NCBI RefSeq assembly: GCF_009363555.1
Contig: NZ_CP045372.1
Location: 310,001-374,000 of the forward strand
DNA length: 64,000 nt
From: Sulfitobacter sp. THAF37
Lineage (GTDB): Bacteria > Pseudomonadota > Alphaproteobacteria > Rhodobacterales > Rhodobacteraceae
Reading direction: 5' to 3'
In this document: positions 33,738 through 42,454 of the stretch, piece by piece
Layout of the letters: every line of letters starts with the position of its first letter
Numbering within the stretch: position 1 is the stretch's first letter
Translations under genes and position numbers: made by a program
The notes under the pieces: model-generated
The model's input: only the letters and a program-made list of their open reading frames with translations
What the model was told of the DNA's origin: nothing
Databases searched by the model: none

Positions 33738-36700
33738 GAAACCGGTCGCTGCCGCCTGACCGCGACCGCATAGGACAGCGCACCGATCACGTAGCCCGCG
33801 AGGGCGATCACGCCGGCGCCGATCAGAAACAGCATCAGCGCCCCCGCTGTCCCGGTCATGCCCGACGGCAAGAGCCATCCGGCCAGCGGATGCACATCCC
33901 CCCGCCAAACCGCCCAGCCCAGCGTCAGCGCCCCCCAGCACAGCATCAGCGCCCAGAGCGCGGCAAGCCCCAGCCGCAGGCTGCGCAGGGGCGCGCGCAC
34001 CCCGCGCCGCATCGCCGCGACCTGCCGCGAAAGATCGTGCTGCGCCGCCACCAGCGCGGGCACGACCAGCAGAACCAGCACCATGCCGAAGCCCAGCCCA
34101 TAGACCAGCGTGATGACCGTCGGCTTCAGGAACTGCGCCTGCTGGCTTTGTTCGTAAAGCAGCGGCGCCATGCCCAGCACCGTGGTCAAGGTGGTCAGCA
34201 TCACCGGGCGCAGCCGGTCCGCCGCGCCGTCGATGATCGAAGGGATCAGGCCCCGTGTCTCGGCATATTCGTCGATGGTGGTCACAAGCACGATGGAATC
34301 GTTGATGATGATCCCGGTCATGCCCAACAGGCCGACCACCGTGAACATGCTCAGCGGCACGTCCCACAGCGCGTGGCCATAGATCGCGCCCACGAGACCG
34401 AAGGGGATGATCGCCATGACCACCATCGGTCGCGTCCAGCTGCCAAAGATCCAGGACAGGACCAGATAGATGCCCGTCAGCACCAGCAACAGCCCGGTCA
34501 GCGCATCGCTCAAGAAATCGCTTTCCTGCTCGCTCAGCCCCGACAGACGCCACTCGACCTGCCGTTCGGACGCGATGCGGGGCAGGATGTCGTCCTGCAA
34601 GGCCTGCTGGATCTCCGTCGCACGGGCGGCATCGTCTTCCGAGATGTCGCCCGTGACCGAAATCAGGCGGATGCCGTTTTCCCGCCGGACGGTGCTGAAA
34701 CCCGTGCGCCGCTCGACGCTGACGATATCGGCCAGCGGCACGTACAGCCCCTCGGGCGTCCGCATCTGGAGGCGGTCCAGGAAATCCGCGGTCAGCTCGC
34801 CCTCGGGCAGTTCCACCCGGATCGTGGCCGACCTGGGGCCATCGGGATAGGTCGCCGCTTCGATCCCCGCCAGCCGGTTGCGCAACACCCGCCCCAGCGC
34901 GTCGATGGTGAAGCCCAGCGCCTGCCCCTGCGGTGTGAGGTCAAGGATCAGCTCTTCCTTGTCGTAGGCCAGATTGTCCTCGACCGCCGTCACCTCGGGG
35001 TAACTGCGCATCGCGGATTTCAGGTCTTCCGCCGCCGCCTTCAACGTCTCGGTGCCCGATCCGTAGAACTGCACGTCCAGGGCATCGCCCCCCGGCCCGG
35101 ACCGCCAGCCGCGAAAGCTGACGGTTTCGGCCAGGGGATGGTTGACCACCCGGTCCTGCAGGTCGGCCACGAAGGCAAAGCTGGAATAGGGCCGAAGGTC
35201 GGCGTCGATCAGCTCGATGGAGATCCCGCCAAGCAGGTCCGCGTCCTTGTTGTCGGCCCCGGCCAACCCCCGGCCCGAGGTCCCGCCGATCTGCGCGATC
35301 ACGTAATCCAGCGGGTTGGTCCCGTAGCGGTCCGCGTATTCCGCGCCCAGTTCCTCGGTCGCGCGCTGCATCTCGCGCATCATTTCGACGGTATCTTGGC
35401 GGGTCGCACCTTCGGCCATCGCGAAACTACCCGACACGCTGCCCTGCTCAGGCGAATTGAAGAAGCGCCACTGCACCGATCCGTTGATGAATAGCGTGAT
35501 CTGCGAGGCGAGCACGACGACCACCCCCGCCAGCACCACGTAGCGCGCGGCGATCACCCCCGCCATCAGCGGGCGGAACAGCCGGTCGCGCATCCACTCG
35601 AATCCGCGATTCACCGCGCGACTGGGCAGATCGTACCAATGCCGCTTTGCCGCGGCGCGCATCGCGTGGGCCATGTGGTTGGGCAGGATCAGAAAGCACT
35701 CCACCAACGAGGCGGCCAGCACCGCGATCACGGTGAAGGGAATATCCTTGATCAGATCGCCGAACCGCCCGCCCACGATCACCAGCCCCCAGAAGGCGAT
35801 GATGGTGGTCAGGGTCGCCGCGAACACCGGCATCGCCATGCGCCGCGCCGCGTTTTCGGCCGCCTGCAGGGCGCCATCCCCCGCCCGGTACCGCTGGTCG
35901 GCGTATTCCCCCACCACGATGGCGTCGTCCACCACGATCCCCAGCGTGATGATCAACCCGAAAAGCGAGATCATGTTGAAGGTCAGACCCGCCGCATACA
36001 TCAGCGCGATGGCCGCGCCCATGGCCACCGGGATCCCCGCCGCCACCCAGAACGCGGTGCGCGCGTTCAGGAACAGAAACAGCAGCAGCACCACCAGCCC
36101 CAGCCCCATCAGCCCGTTGTCGATCAGCAGATCCAGCCGCCCGGTGATCGCCTCTGCACGGGTGCGGATCAGCTCTACCGTCACATCGGCGGGAAGGCTT
36201 GCCGCCAGTTCCGCCGCGACCTCCTCCACCGTGGACTGGATGCCGATGGCATCGCCCCCGTCCGACCGGTCCACCCTGACCGAAACGGCGGGATCGGCAC
36301 CGACAAAGTAGGACTGCAATCGGTCCACGCCTTCGCTGCGGACGGTGGCCAGATCGCCGATGGTCAGCTTGGAGCCATCGGCGTTGGAGCGCAGGACGAT
36401 CCGGGAAATCTCTGGCGCGCTGCGTTTGGCCGTGCCGGTGCGGACCCGTGCATTGGCCCCCGTGACATCCCCCGCCGGGTCGGCGTCGACCTCGGCCGCG
36501 ATGGCGGCGGCAATATCGGCCATACCGATGTCAAAGGCGATCAGCTTGGCCGATGGCACCTCGACCAGCGTCTGCGGCGCCGCGATCCCCTGGATGCTCG
36601 TGCGGGTGACACCCCTGGCAAACAGGCGGGTCACGAATTCATCGGCGAAACGGCCCAGCTGCTCGGGCGCGACCGGTCCGGTCAGGACCACATCCGTCAC

Positions 36701-37132
36701 CCGGTCCCGCCACGCCCCGCGCCGGACATTCGGCTCCTCCGCCTCTTCCGGCAGGGTGGTGATGGCATCCACCGCCGTCTGCACATCCGCCGCGGCGCGC
36801 GCCATGTCCCAGCCCGGCTCGAAATCCAGCGTGACGGTGGCCCGCCCCTCCCGCGAGGTGCTTTCCGAGCTTTCGACACCTTCCACCGCCAACAGAGCCG
36901 GTTCCAGCACCTGCACGATGGCCGCATCCACATCCTCGGCACCGGCGCCATCCCAAACGGTGGTCACGGAGACGTTGTCGACGATCACATCCGGAAAAAA
37001 CTGCGCCCGCATATTCGGCGCGGCAGCCGCACCCGCGACCAGCAGAAGAACCAGCAGAAGGTTCGCCGCCGTGCGGTGCCGCACGAAGTAGGACAGGATG
37101 CCTCCGGCCCTGCCGGTGATCGCGCGGGCCAC
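33734..37132 (-). CDS. RND-family efflux transporter, inner-membrane subunit
   Basis: A 1132-residue AcrB-type proton antiporter with twelve predicted transmembrane helices in two halves and two large periplasmic loops. LGIVVDDAIVVGEYADQ (about residue 395-411) carries the paired Asp used for proton coupling in HAE-type pumps. It begins with GTG at 37132, 3 bp after the stop of the adaptor gene. Some 90 residues longer than AcrB, mostly at the C-terminus (extra hydrophobic stretches LRLGLAALWALMLCWGAL and ALMLFLIGAGVIALAGYVIG), so it may have two additional helices. Substrates unknown. An outer-membrane channel gene is not adjacent. Confidence 0.93.
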   Translation of the reverse strand: MARAITGRAGGILSYFVRHRTAANLLLVLLLVAGAAAAPNMRAQFFPDVIVDNVSVTTVWDGAGAEDVDAAIVQVLEPALLAVEGVESSESTSREGRATVTLDFEPGWDMARAAADVQTAVDAITTLPEEAEEPNVRRGAWRDRVTDVVLTGPVAPEQLGRFADEFVTRLFARGVTRTSIQGIAAPQTLVEVPSAKLIAFDIGMADIAAAIAAEVDADPAGDVTGANARVRTGTAKRSAPEISRIVLRSNADGSKLTIGDLATVRSEGVDRLQSYFVGADPAVSVRVDRSDGGDAIGIQSTVEEVAAELAASLPADVTVELIRTRAEAITGRLDLLIDNGLMGLGLVVLLLFLFLNARTAFWVAAGIPVAMGAAIALMYAAGLTFNMISLFGLIITLGIVVDDAIVVGEYADQRYRAGDGALQAAENAARRMAMPVFAATLTTIIAFWGLVIVGGRFGDLIKDIPFTVIAVLAASLVECFLILPNHMAHAMRAAAKRHWYDLPSRAVNRGFEWMRDRLFRPLMAGVIAARYVVLAGVVVVLASQITLFINGSVQWRFFNSPEQGSVSGSFAMAEGATRQDTVEMMREMQRATEELGAEYADRYGTNPLDYVIAQIGGTSGRGLAGADNKDADLLGGISIELIDADLRPYSSFAFVADLQDRVVNHPLAETVSFRGWRSGPGGDALDVQFYGSGTETLKAAAEDLKSAMRSYPEVTAVEDNLAYDKEELILDLTPQGQALGFTIDALGRVLRNRLAGIEAATYPDGPRSATIRVELPEGELTADFLDRLQMRTPEGLYVPLADIVSVERRTGFSTVRRENGIRLISVTGDISEDDAARATEIQQALQDDILPRIASERQVEWRLSGLSEQESDFLSDALTGLLLVLTGIYLVLSWIFGSWTRPMVVMAIIPFGLVGAIYGHALWDVPLSMFTVVGLLGMTGIIINDSIVLVTTIDEYAETRGLIPSIIDGAADRLRPVMLTTLTTVLGMAPLLYEQSQQAQFLKPTVITLVYGLGFGMVLVLLVVPALVAAQHDLSRQVAAMRRGVRAPLRSLRLGLAALWALMLCWGALTLGWAVWRGDVHPLAGWLLPSGMTGTAGALMLFLIGAGVIALAGYVIGALSYAVAVRRQRPVS

Positions 37133-37135
37133 GGG

Positions 37136-38602
37136 TTAACCGCCCATCCGGCTTTCCAGCCGCTCTACCATCCCGGCGGGCACGCGCGGCTCGGACAGGC
37201 GGGCCAGCACCCGCTCCTTCGCCTCCTGCGGCATCGCGCTGCTGGCCTCGACAAAGGCGACCAGCCGCGCGCGCCGTTCCTCGGACAGCTCCAGCATGCC
37301 GGCGGTGTCCCCCGCCCCGGGCGCAGGCGCGGGCTGCGCCCTGTCTAGCGGCCTGACCGCGATACCGGCGCCCAGCAGGGGCGAGCGTTCGCGCACCACC
37401 TGCCGCCCCTGGATCGGGCCGCGCACCAGAACGTCGTCTCCCTGTCGGCGGAGCACGTCGACCGACACCTGCTCCAGCCGGTTGTCCGGCCCCAGGACCA
37501 GCAGGCTGTCGCCCGCATCCATCGCCGAGGCAGGCACGCGCACCACGTCCCGCACCACCGGTTCCTGCACCTGAACGGTGACGAAATCACCGGTCTTGAA
37601 ACCGGCGGCATCCTCCAGCGCGGCAAAGATCAGGCGCCCTGTGGCCCCTTCTCCCGCAGCGGCGCTGGCCCGGCTGATGCGGCCCCGCGCCGTCAGATCC
37701 ACCCCCGCCACATCCAGAGTGGCGGTGACATCGGCACGGATCAGATCGCCCTGCCCATCCAGCAGCCGCGCGTACTGGGCCGTGGACAACCGGAAGGACA
37801 CCTCCAGATCATCGGGGTCGATCAGTTGCGCCAGCTGTTCGTTGGCCGAGACCAGCCTGCCCGCCACCACCGAGGTCGACGACAGGGTCCCGGAGAAAGG
37901 CGCCTCGATCGTGGTATCGGCCAACCGCCGCTCGGCTTCGGCCAGGGCGATCCGGGCACGCTGCAAGCCTGTGGCGGCCTGGTCCACCCGTGCCTCTGCC
38001 GTCGCGGCGGCCTGACGGGAAGAGATGACCGCCAGCCGCGCCGTCGATGCCGCCAGTTCGGCGGTTTCGGTCGCCGTGGCGGTACTGACGCCGCGCCGGT
38101 CAAGGTCCTGCTGACGCTCGAATGCCCTGTCGCGCAGGGCCGCCTGATCTTCGGCGGCGGCCAGCGAATCCCGCGCCAGCAGCAACGCCCGTTGCGCATC
38201 GCGCTGTTCCGCCTCGGCATCGGCGATATCGCTCTGCGCACGCTCGACCGCCGCGCGGGCGTCGGAAGGGTCCAGCCGGACCAGCGCCTGCCCGGCGTCG
38301 ACCGCGCCGCCGTTCTCGAAATTCTCGGCCAGTTCCACGACCCGGCCCGCAACCGCCGTGCGCAGTTCAAGCAGGCGGCGGCTTTGCACCTCTCCGAATG
38401 TCTCGATCACGGGTGCGATGTCCGCCAGTTCGGGCACCAGGACGTTCACGGAAAACACCCGTTCGCGGGCGGGCGGTGCCTTGGTCTCGGACGCGAGACG
38501 CTCCTGCAGGGCGGTGCCCACCATGTAGACGGCAAAGACCAGCAGCCCCAGCGTTGCCGCCGCGAGGAACAGGCCGATCATACTTTGTCTGAGAAACCGC
38601 AT
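37136..38602 (-). CDS. RND efflux periplasmic adaptor (HlyD/MFP family)
   Basis: A 488-residue membrane-fusion protein. An N-terminal anchor (MIGLFLAAATLGLLVFAVYM) is followed by a split lipoyl domain (LRTAVAGRVVELAENFENGG and TIEAPFSGTLSSTSVVAGR). Between the halves is a long coiled-coil hairpin (about residues 112-215), then beta-barrel domains. A C-terminal extension (about residues 425-488) is Ala/Pro-rich, then helical. It connects the RND pump encoded 3 bp downstream to an outer-membrane channel. Upstream lies an operator-like repeat cluster at 38624-38651. Confidence 0.92.
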   Translation of the reverse strand: MRFLRQSMIGLFLAAATLGLLVFAVYMVGTALQERLASETKAPPARERVFSVNVLVPELADIAPVIETFGEVQSRRLLELRTAVAGRVVELAENFENGGAVDAGQALVRLDPSDARAAVERAQSDIADAEAEQRDAQRALLLARDSLAAAEDQAALRDRAFERQQDLDRRGVSTATATETAELAASTARLAVISSRQAAATAEARVDQAATGLQRARIALAEAERRLADTTIEAPFSGTLSSTSVVAGRLVSANEQLAQLIDPDDLEVSFRLSTAQYARLLDGQGDLIRADVTATLDVAGVDLTARGRISRASAAAGEGATGRLIFAALEDAAGFKTGDFVTVQVQEPVVRDVVRVPASAMDAGDSLLVLGPDNRLEQVSVDVLRRQGDDVLVRGPIQGRQVVRERSPLLGAGIAVRPLDRAQPAPAPGAGDTAGMLELSEERRARLVAFVEASSAMPQEAKERVLARLSEPRVPAGMVERLESRMGG

Positions 38603-38623
38603 GCAGGTCCGATCCGAAAACTG

Positions 38624-38651
38624 ACTGGGACGTGTGGGACAATATCCCAGT
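38624..38651. promoter_or_regulatory. Operator-like repeats upstream of the RND operon
   Basis: ACTGGGA (38624-38630) and TCCCAGT (38645-38651) form an inverted repeat. A second TGGGAC copy (38635-38640) lies between them and pairs with TCCCA across 5 nt. This sits 22-49 bp upstream of the adaptor start codon, where a repressor of the pump would bind. No regulator gene is adjacent. Confidence 0.45.
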
Positions 38652-38737
38652 TTCCAGCCCGAAAATACAACTCACAAGTCTGATACGCGGGTGCTGCGCG
38701 TTTCCGTCGCCAAGAGGCCGGGAAATTTCGGCGCCCC

Positions 38738-39739
38738 CTAATCGTTCTTTGAGAACAGGCCGCCCAGCGCGCGCTTGATGATGCCGCGCACCTTGGGGCG
38801 CCGCGCGGGGGAGAAGGGCAAGGGCCGGCAGACCTCCATGGCCGCGACGCCCACCCGCGCGGTCAGCGCCCCGTTGACCAGCCCCTCGCCAAAGCGGCGG
38901 CTGACCTTGGCCAGGATGGAGCCGCCCAGCACCGGCTCCAGCAGATCGTCGCCCACCGCCACGGCCCCCGTCGCCACCAGATGCGACAGCACCGCGCGGG
39001 TCAGCCGCCAGGACCCGAAAAAGCCCGAGCGCCCACCGTAGATTTCCGCGATCCGCCGGATCATCCGCAGGTTCGAGGTCAGCGCCGCCGCCACGTCGGC
39101 CAGCGCCAGAGGCACCAGCGCCGTGACCGTGGCGACCTGCCTTGCGGCGGCCTCCACCTCGCGGCTGGCGGCAAGGTCGAGCGGGTGCAGCAGCTCTGCC
39201 TCGGCCAGGGCCAGCAGGCCCGCCGCATCCAGCTGGTCGCCCCGCAGGTCCGACAGCCTGTCACGCCCCCAGCGGGTATCCTCGCGCCCCTTGTAGAGCG
39301 CCACCAGACGGTCCGTCACACCGCGGGCGGCGGCCAGGTCGTCCTGCGCCAGGGCCTCCGCCGCGCCGTGATGCAGCCCGTCGAGCCGCGCCAGACGGCT
39401 GAAAGCGGCCATTTCGCGCAGGCAAAGCAGACCCAGCACCAGCAGAAAGGCCGCCACCAGCACCATCATCGCCCACCCCACCAGCGGGTATTGCGCCATC
39501 AGCCCGGCGATGAAGCTCCAGGCGGCGATGGAAACGACCGCCCCCACCAGCGCCGTCGCCAGCCACCAGAACAGACCCACCAGCCGCGAAGGCCTGCGCG
39601 CGGCAAGCTGGGCCGCGATCTGCATGGCCTGCCCCTTGGGCGGGGGGTCCGACAGGTCGGGCACCGGCGGCGCCGCCGACACCTGCGGGCGCGGTGCCGC
39701 GTCCTCCTCAAGATCGAAAAGTACCGGACCTCTGGCCAT
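38738..39739 (-). CDS. YcjF-family membrane protein (DUF697/TIGR01620)
   Basis: A 333-residue inner-membrane protein. A polar Pro-rich N-terminus is followed by two helices (about residues 58-80 and 87-108), then a soluble DUF697 domain with TALVPLALADVAAALTSNLR and RLTRAVLSHLVATGAVAVGDDLL. In E. coli ycjF sits beside ycjX in the phage-shock (Psp) regulon, and here ycjX is also present in the same string, separated by a GNAT gene. The ATG at 39739 overlaps the GNAT stop. Confidence 0.85.
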   Translation of the reverse strand: MARGPVLFDLEEDAAPRPQVSAAPPVPDLSDPPPKGQAMQIAAQLAARRPSRLVGLFWWLATALVGAVVSIAAWSFIAGLMAQYPLVGWAMMVLVAAFLLVLGLLCLREMAAFSRLARLDGLHHGAAEALAQDDLAAARGVTDRLVALYKGREDTRWGRDRLSDLRGDQLDAAGLLALAEAELLHPLDLAASREVEAAARQVATVTALVPLALADVAAALTSNLRMIRRIAEIYGGRSGFFGSWRLTRAVLSHLVATGAVAVGDDLLEPVLGGSILAKVSRRFGEGLVNGALTARVGVAAMEVCRPLPFSPARRPKVRGIIKRALGGLFSKND

Positions 39740-40182
39740 CACGCCGCCTCCTGTCGCCAGTCATACCGGATGTCGGGCAGACCCTCGTCGTTTCGCGCCC
39801 CGTCTGTCCGCAGGGTTTCACTGAAACCGTGACGCAGATAGAACCGCTGCGCCCCGGTGTTGGCCTGAAAGGTCCAGAGCGTCAGACTGGGCGCCGCCGC
39901 CTGCGCCTGCCGCAGCAGGTCGCTGCCCACCCCCTGGCCCCGCGCGTGCCGCGCCACGTAAAGCGCATGCAGCTCGGCCTTGTTCCGCGCGGCAAAACCG
40001 ATCACGTCCCGATCGTCTTCGGCCAGCGTCACCCACCCCAGTTCGATCAGGTCCCCGGCATGGGCCAGGTCCTGCGCGCGGCTGTGGATGCGCGGCATCC
40101 AGGGCGTGGTATCCACGAATTCCGACAGGATCATGCCCACCGCGCCCGCATCCATGGGCCGGGCCGGACGCAGCCGGGTCAC
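39739..40182 (-). CDS. GNAT-family N-acetyltransferase
   Basis: A 147-residue acetyltransferase. LHALYVARHARGQGVGSDLL (about residues 71-90) contains the acetyl-CoA-binding R/Q-x-x-G-x-G/A motif (RGQGVG). LWTFQANTGAQRFYLRHGF is the typical C-terminal strand-helix. Substrate unknown. It begins with GTG at 40182, overlapping the YcjX stop, and its own stop overlaps the YcjF start. The insertion of a GNAT gene between ycjX and ycjF with couplings on both sides suggests joint expression. Confidence 0.88.
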   Translation of the reverse strand: MTRLRPARPMDAGAVGMILSEFVDTTPWMPRIHSRAQDLAHAGDLIELGWVTLAEDDRDVIGFAARNKAELHALYVARHARGQGVGSDLLRQAQAAAPSLTLWTFQANTGAQRFYLRHGFSETLRTDGARNDEGLPDIRYDWRQEAA

Positions 40183-41594
40183 AACCGGTCTCCGAGCAGG
40201 AATTCCGCCGCCCGGTCGAGCCGGATGTGCGGCGGGCCGTCGCCCGGCCGCAGCTCCAGCGGGGCGGGGGCGAACCGCATGATCTGGTAATCCTGGTCAA
40301 GCCAGCGGTCCGCCCCGCTGCGCGCCGGGGCCAGAAGATGGCCGGGGTCCGACGGCAGCTCGCCGGGGTAGAAGGCCGCCTGCTTGCCGGTCTCAAGCAA
40401 TGTACCGCGCACCACGCCCAGTCCCTCGCCCTGGTGGGTCATCGTGTCCTCCGTCGTGGCGCGCAGCGATGCGATGGCCATGGCCGCCGTGCCCGCCCCG
40501 GCATATTGTGCCCGATCCCGCGCGTCGCGTGTCAGCGCCTCCATGATCGCGGTCAACCTGCCGTGCTGGCTGTGGTGCAGATGGTCCGCCTTGGTCGCGG
40601 CAAAGAGGATCTTTTCGACGCGTCGCCCCCCCAGCAGATTGCTCAGAAACCGGTTTCGGCCCGGTCGGAAGGCGCCCAGAGTCTCGGTCATGGCGCCGCG
40701 CAGGTCCTCCACCGCCTGCGGACCCTGGTGGATGGCCCCCAGCGCATCCACCAGCACGATCTGCCGGTCGATCCGCGCGAAATGATCGCGGAAAAAGGGC
40801 CGCACCACGCGGGATTTGTAAGCTTCGAACCGGCGGGCCATCTCGCGGTGCAGCGACCCGCGCGCCGACGCGCCTTCGGTCGGGATCGGCGCAAAGGTCA
40901 ACGCGGGGCTGCCGGCAAGGTCCCCCGGCAACAGGAACCGCCCCGGCGTGCAGTCGGAAAAACCGGCGGCCCGCGCCTGTGTCAGATAATCGGAAAAGAG
41001 GCGCGCCAGCTCCTGCGCCAGCGGCTCGTCGTGGCTGGCCTGCGGGTCCACATCCCGCACCCGCGCCATGAAAGCCGCAGCCGCAGGTCGCGCCGCGATC
41101 CGCGCCAGCGTCTCGCGGGACCAGTCTTCGAAACTGCGCTCCATCAGGCCAAGGTCCAGCAGCCATTCGCCGGGGTAGTCCACGATGTCCAGATGCACGG
41201 TGCGCGGCCCCTGCAATCCGGCAAGCAACCCGTTGGGCCGCACCCTCAGCGACAGGCGCAGCTCGGAAATCGCGCGGGTGCTGTCGGGCCAATGGGGCGC
41301 GGGGCCGGTCAGCGCAAGAAGATGGTTCTCGTAGTCGAAACGCGGCACGGTATCGTCGGGCTGAGGCTGAAGAAAAGCGGCCTCTATCCGCCCCTCGCGC
41401 GCCGCGACAAGCCCCGGCATGCGACCCCGGTCAAGCAGGTTGGCCACCAGCGATGTGATGAACACGGTCTTGCCCGACCGCGCCAGTCCCGTCACGCCCA
41501 GGCGGATGACGGGTTCCATGAAGGTCTGCGACACCGTGTCCTGTACGTTTTCGACCTGCCGCCAGATGCCGTCCGCGATCCGCCCGATGACCAA
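40179..41594 (-). CDS. YcjX-family P-loop protein (DUF463)
   Basis: A 471-residue predicted NTPase. GVTGLARSGKTVFITSL (about residues 33-49) is the Walker A region, DIVDYPGEWLLDLGLM contains the Walker B/G3 site (DYPG), and FAATKADHLH is a G4-like TKAD. It matches DUF463/YcjX, a stress protein of unknown action. The frame opens with TTG at 41594 (AAGG 5 nt upstream). The first ATG (41519) would leave only 7 residues before the P-loop region, so the TTG is preferred with caution. It heads the ycjX-GNAT-ycjF string. Confidence 0.87.
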   Translation of the reverse strand: MVIGRIADGIWRQVENVQDTVSQTFMEPVIRLGVTGLARSGKTVFITSLVANLLDRGRMPGLVAAREGRIEAAFLQPQPDDTVPRFDYENHLLALTGPAPHWPDSTRAISELRLSLRVRPNGLLAGLQGPRTVHLDIVDYPGEWLLDLGLMERSFEDWSRETLARIAARPAAAAFMARVRDVDPQASHDEPLAQELARLFSDYLTQARAAGFSDCTPGRFLLPGDLAGSPALTFAPIPTEGASARGSLHREMARRFEAYKSRVVRPFFRDHFARIDRQIVLVDALGAIHQGPQAVEDLRGAMTETLGAFRPGRNRFLSNLLGGRRVEKILFAATKADHLHHSQHGRLTAIMEALTRDARDRAQYAGAGTAAMAIASLRATTEDTMTHQGEGLGVVRGTLLETGKQAAFYPGELPSDPGHLLAPARSGADRWLDQDYQIMRFAPAPLELRPGDGPPHIRLDRAAEFLLGDRL

Positions 41595-41682
41595 TGCCTT
41601 GCCCGTCCCTTCGTTTCTTGCGCTAACATAGGGTTACCACGCGGGGATTGCCAGATGCCCACCACCCGGCTAAAGCGCGGCC

Positions 41683-42450
41683 ATGTCCCGATACGCCCTG
41701 AAAATCGAATACCACGGCGCGCCTTTCGTCGGCTGGCAGCGGCAGACAGACCTGGCCTCGGTTCAGGGCGCAATCGAAACGGCGCTGGCCCGGCTGGAAC
41801 CGCGCGCGCACAACATCGTGGCGGCGGGGCGCACCGATGCCGGGGTGCATGCGCTGGCGCAGGTGGCGCATTGCGACATGGAAGCGGACTGGGACGCTTT
41901 CCGTCTGTCCGAGGCGCTGAACTATCATCTGAAGCCGCTGCCCGTCGCGATCACCGATTGCCGCGCGGTACCGCAGGATTTTCACGCCCGGTTCTCGGCG
42001 CGCGAACGGCGGTACCTGTTCCGCATCCTGTCCAGACGCGCCCCCGCGACCCACTGCGCCGGACTGGTCTGGCAGATCAAGCATGAACTGGACCTGGAGG
42101 CCATGCGGCAGGCGGCGGCGCTGCTGATCGGCAAGCATGACTTCACCACATTCCGCTCGACCGTGTGCCAGGCAGACAGCCCGGTCAAGACGTTGGACAG
42201 GCTGGACATTGCGCGCGTCGAGACGCCGGGCGGGCCGGAATATCATTTCGACGTGCGTGCGCGGTCGTTCCTGCACAACCAGGTGCGCAGCTTTGTCGGC
42301 TCGCTGGAGCGGGTGGGCACCGGGTCATGGTCGCCCGACGACATGCAGCGCGCGCTCGACGCCCGCGACCGCGCCGCCTGCGGCCCGGTCTGCCCGCCGC
42401 AGGGGCTCTACCTCGCGCATGTGGGCTATCCGGACGATCCCTTCGCCTGA
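41683..42450 (+). CDS. truA: tRNA pseudouridine(38-40) synthase
   Basis: A 255-residue TruA of standard size that isomerises U38-U40 in the tRNA anticodon stem. The N-terminal [15 protein letters not shown] and catalytic [15 protein letters not shown] (nucleophilic Asp52) are intact, as is [17 protein letters not shown] near the C-terminus. It ends 4 bp from the gnd stop (convergent). Confidence 0.96.
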   Translation: MSRYALKIEYHGAPFVGWQRQTDLASVQGAIETALARLEPRAHNIVAAGRTDAGVHALAQVAHCDMEADWDAFRLSEALNYHLKPLPVAITDCRAVPQDFHARFSARERRYLFRILSRRAPATHCAGLVWQIKHELDLEAMRQAAALLIGKHDFTTFRSTVCQADSPVKTLDRLDIARVETPGGPEYHFDVRARSFLHNQVRSFVGSLERVGTGSWSPDDMQRALDARDRAACGPVCPPQGLYLAHVGYPDDPFA

Positions 42451-42454
42451 CGGT

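Noticed and set aside
32769..34553. Minus-strand 594-codon frame over the DsbD-like gene and RND 3' end
   Set aside because: Arg/Gly/Ala-rich shadow of two genes in other frames; no motif.
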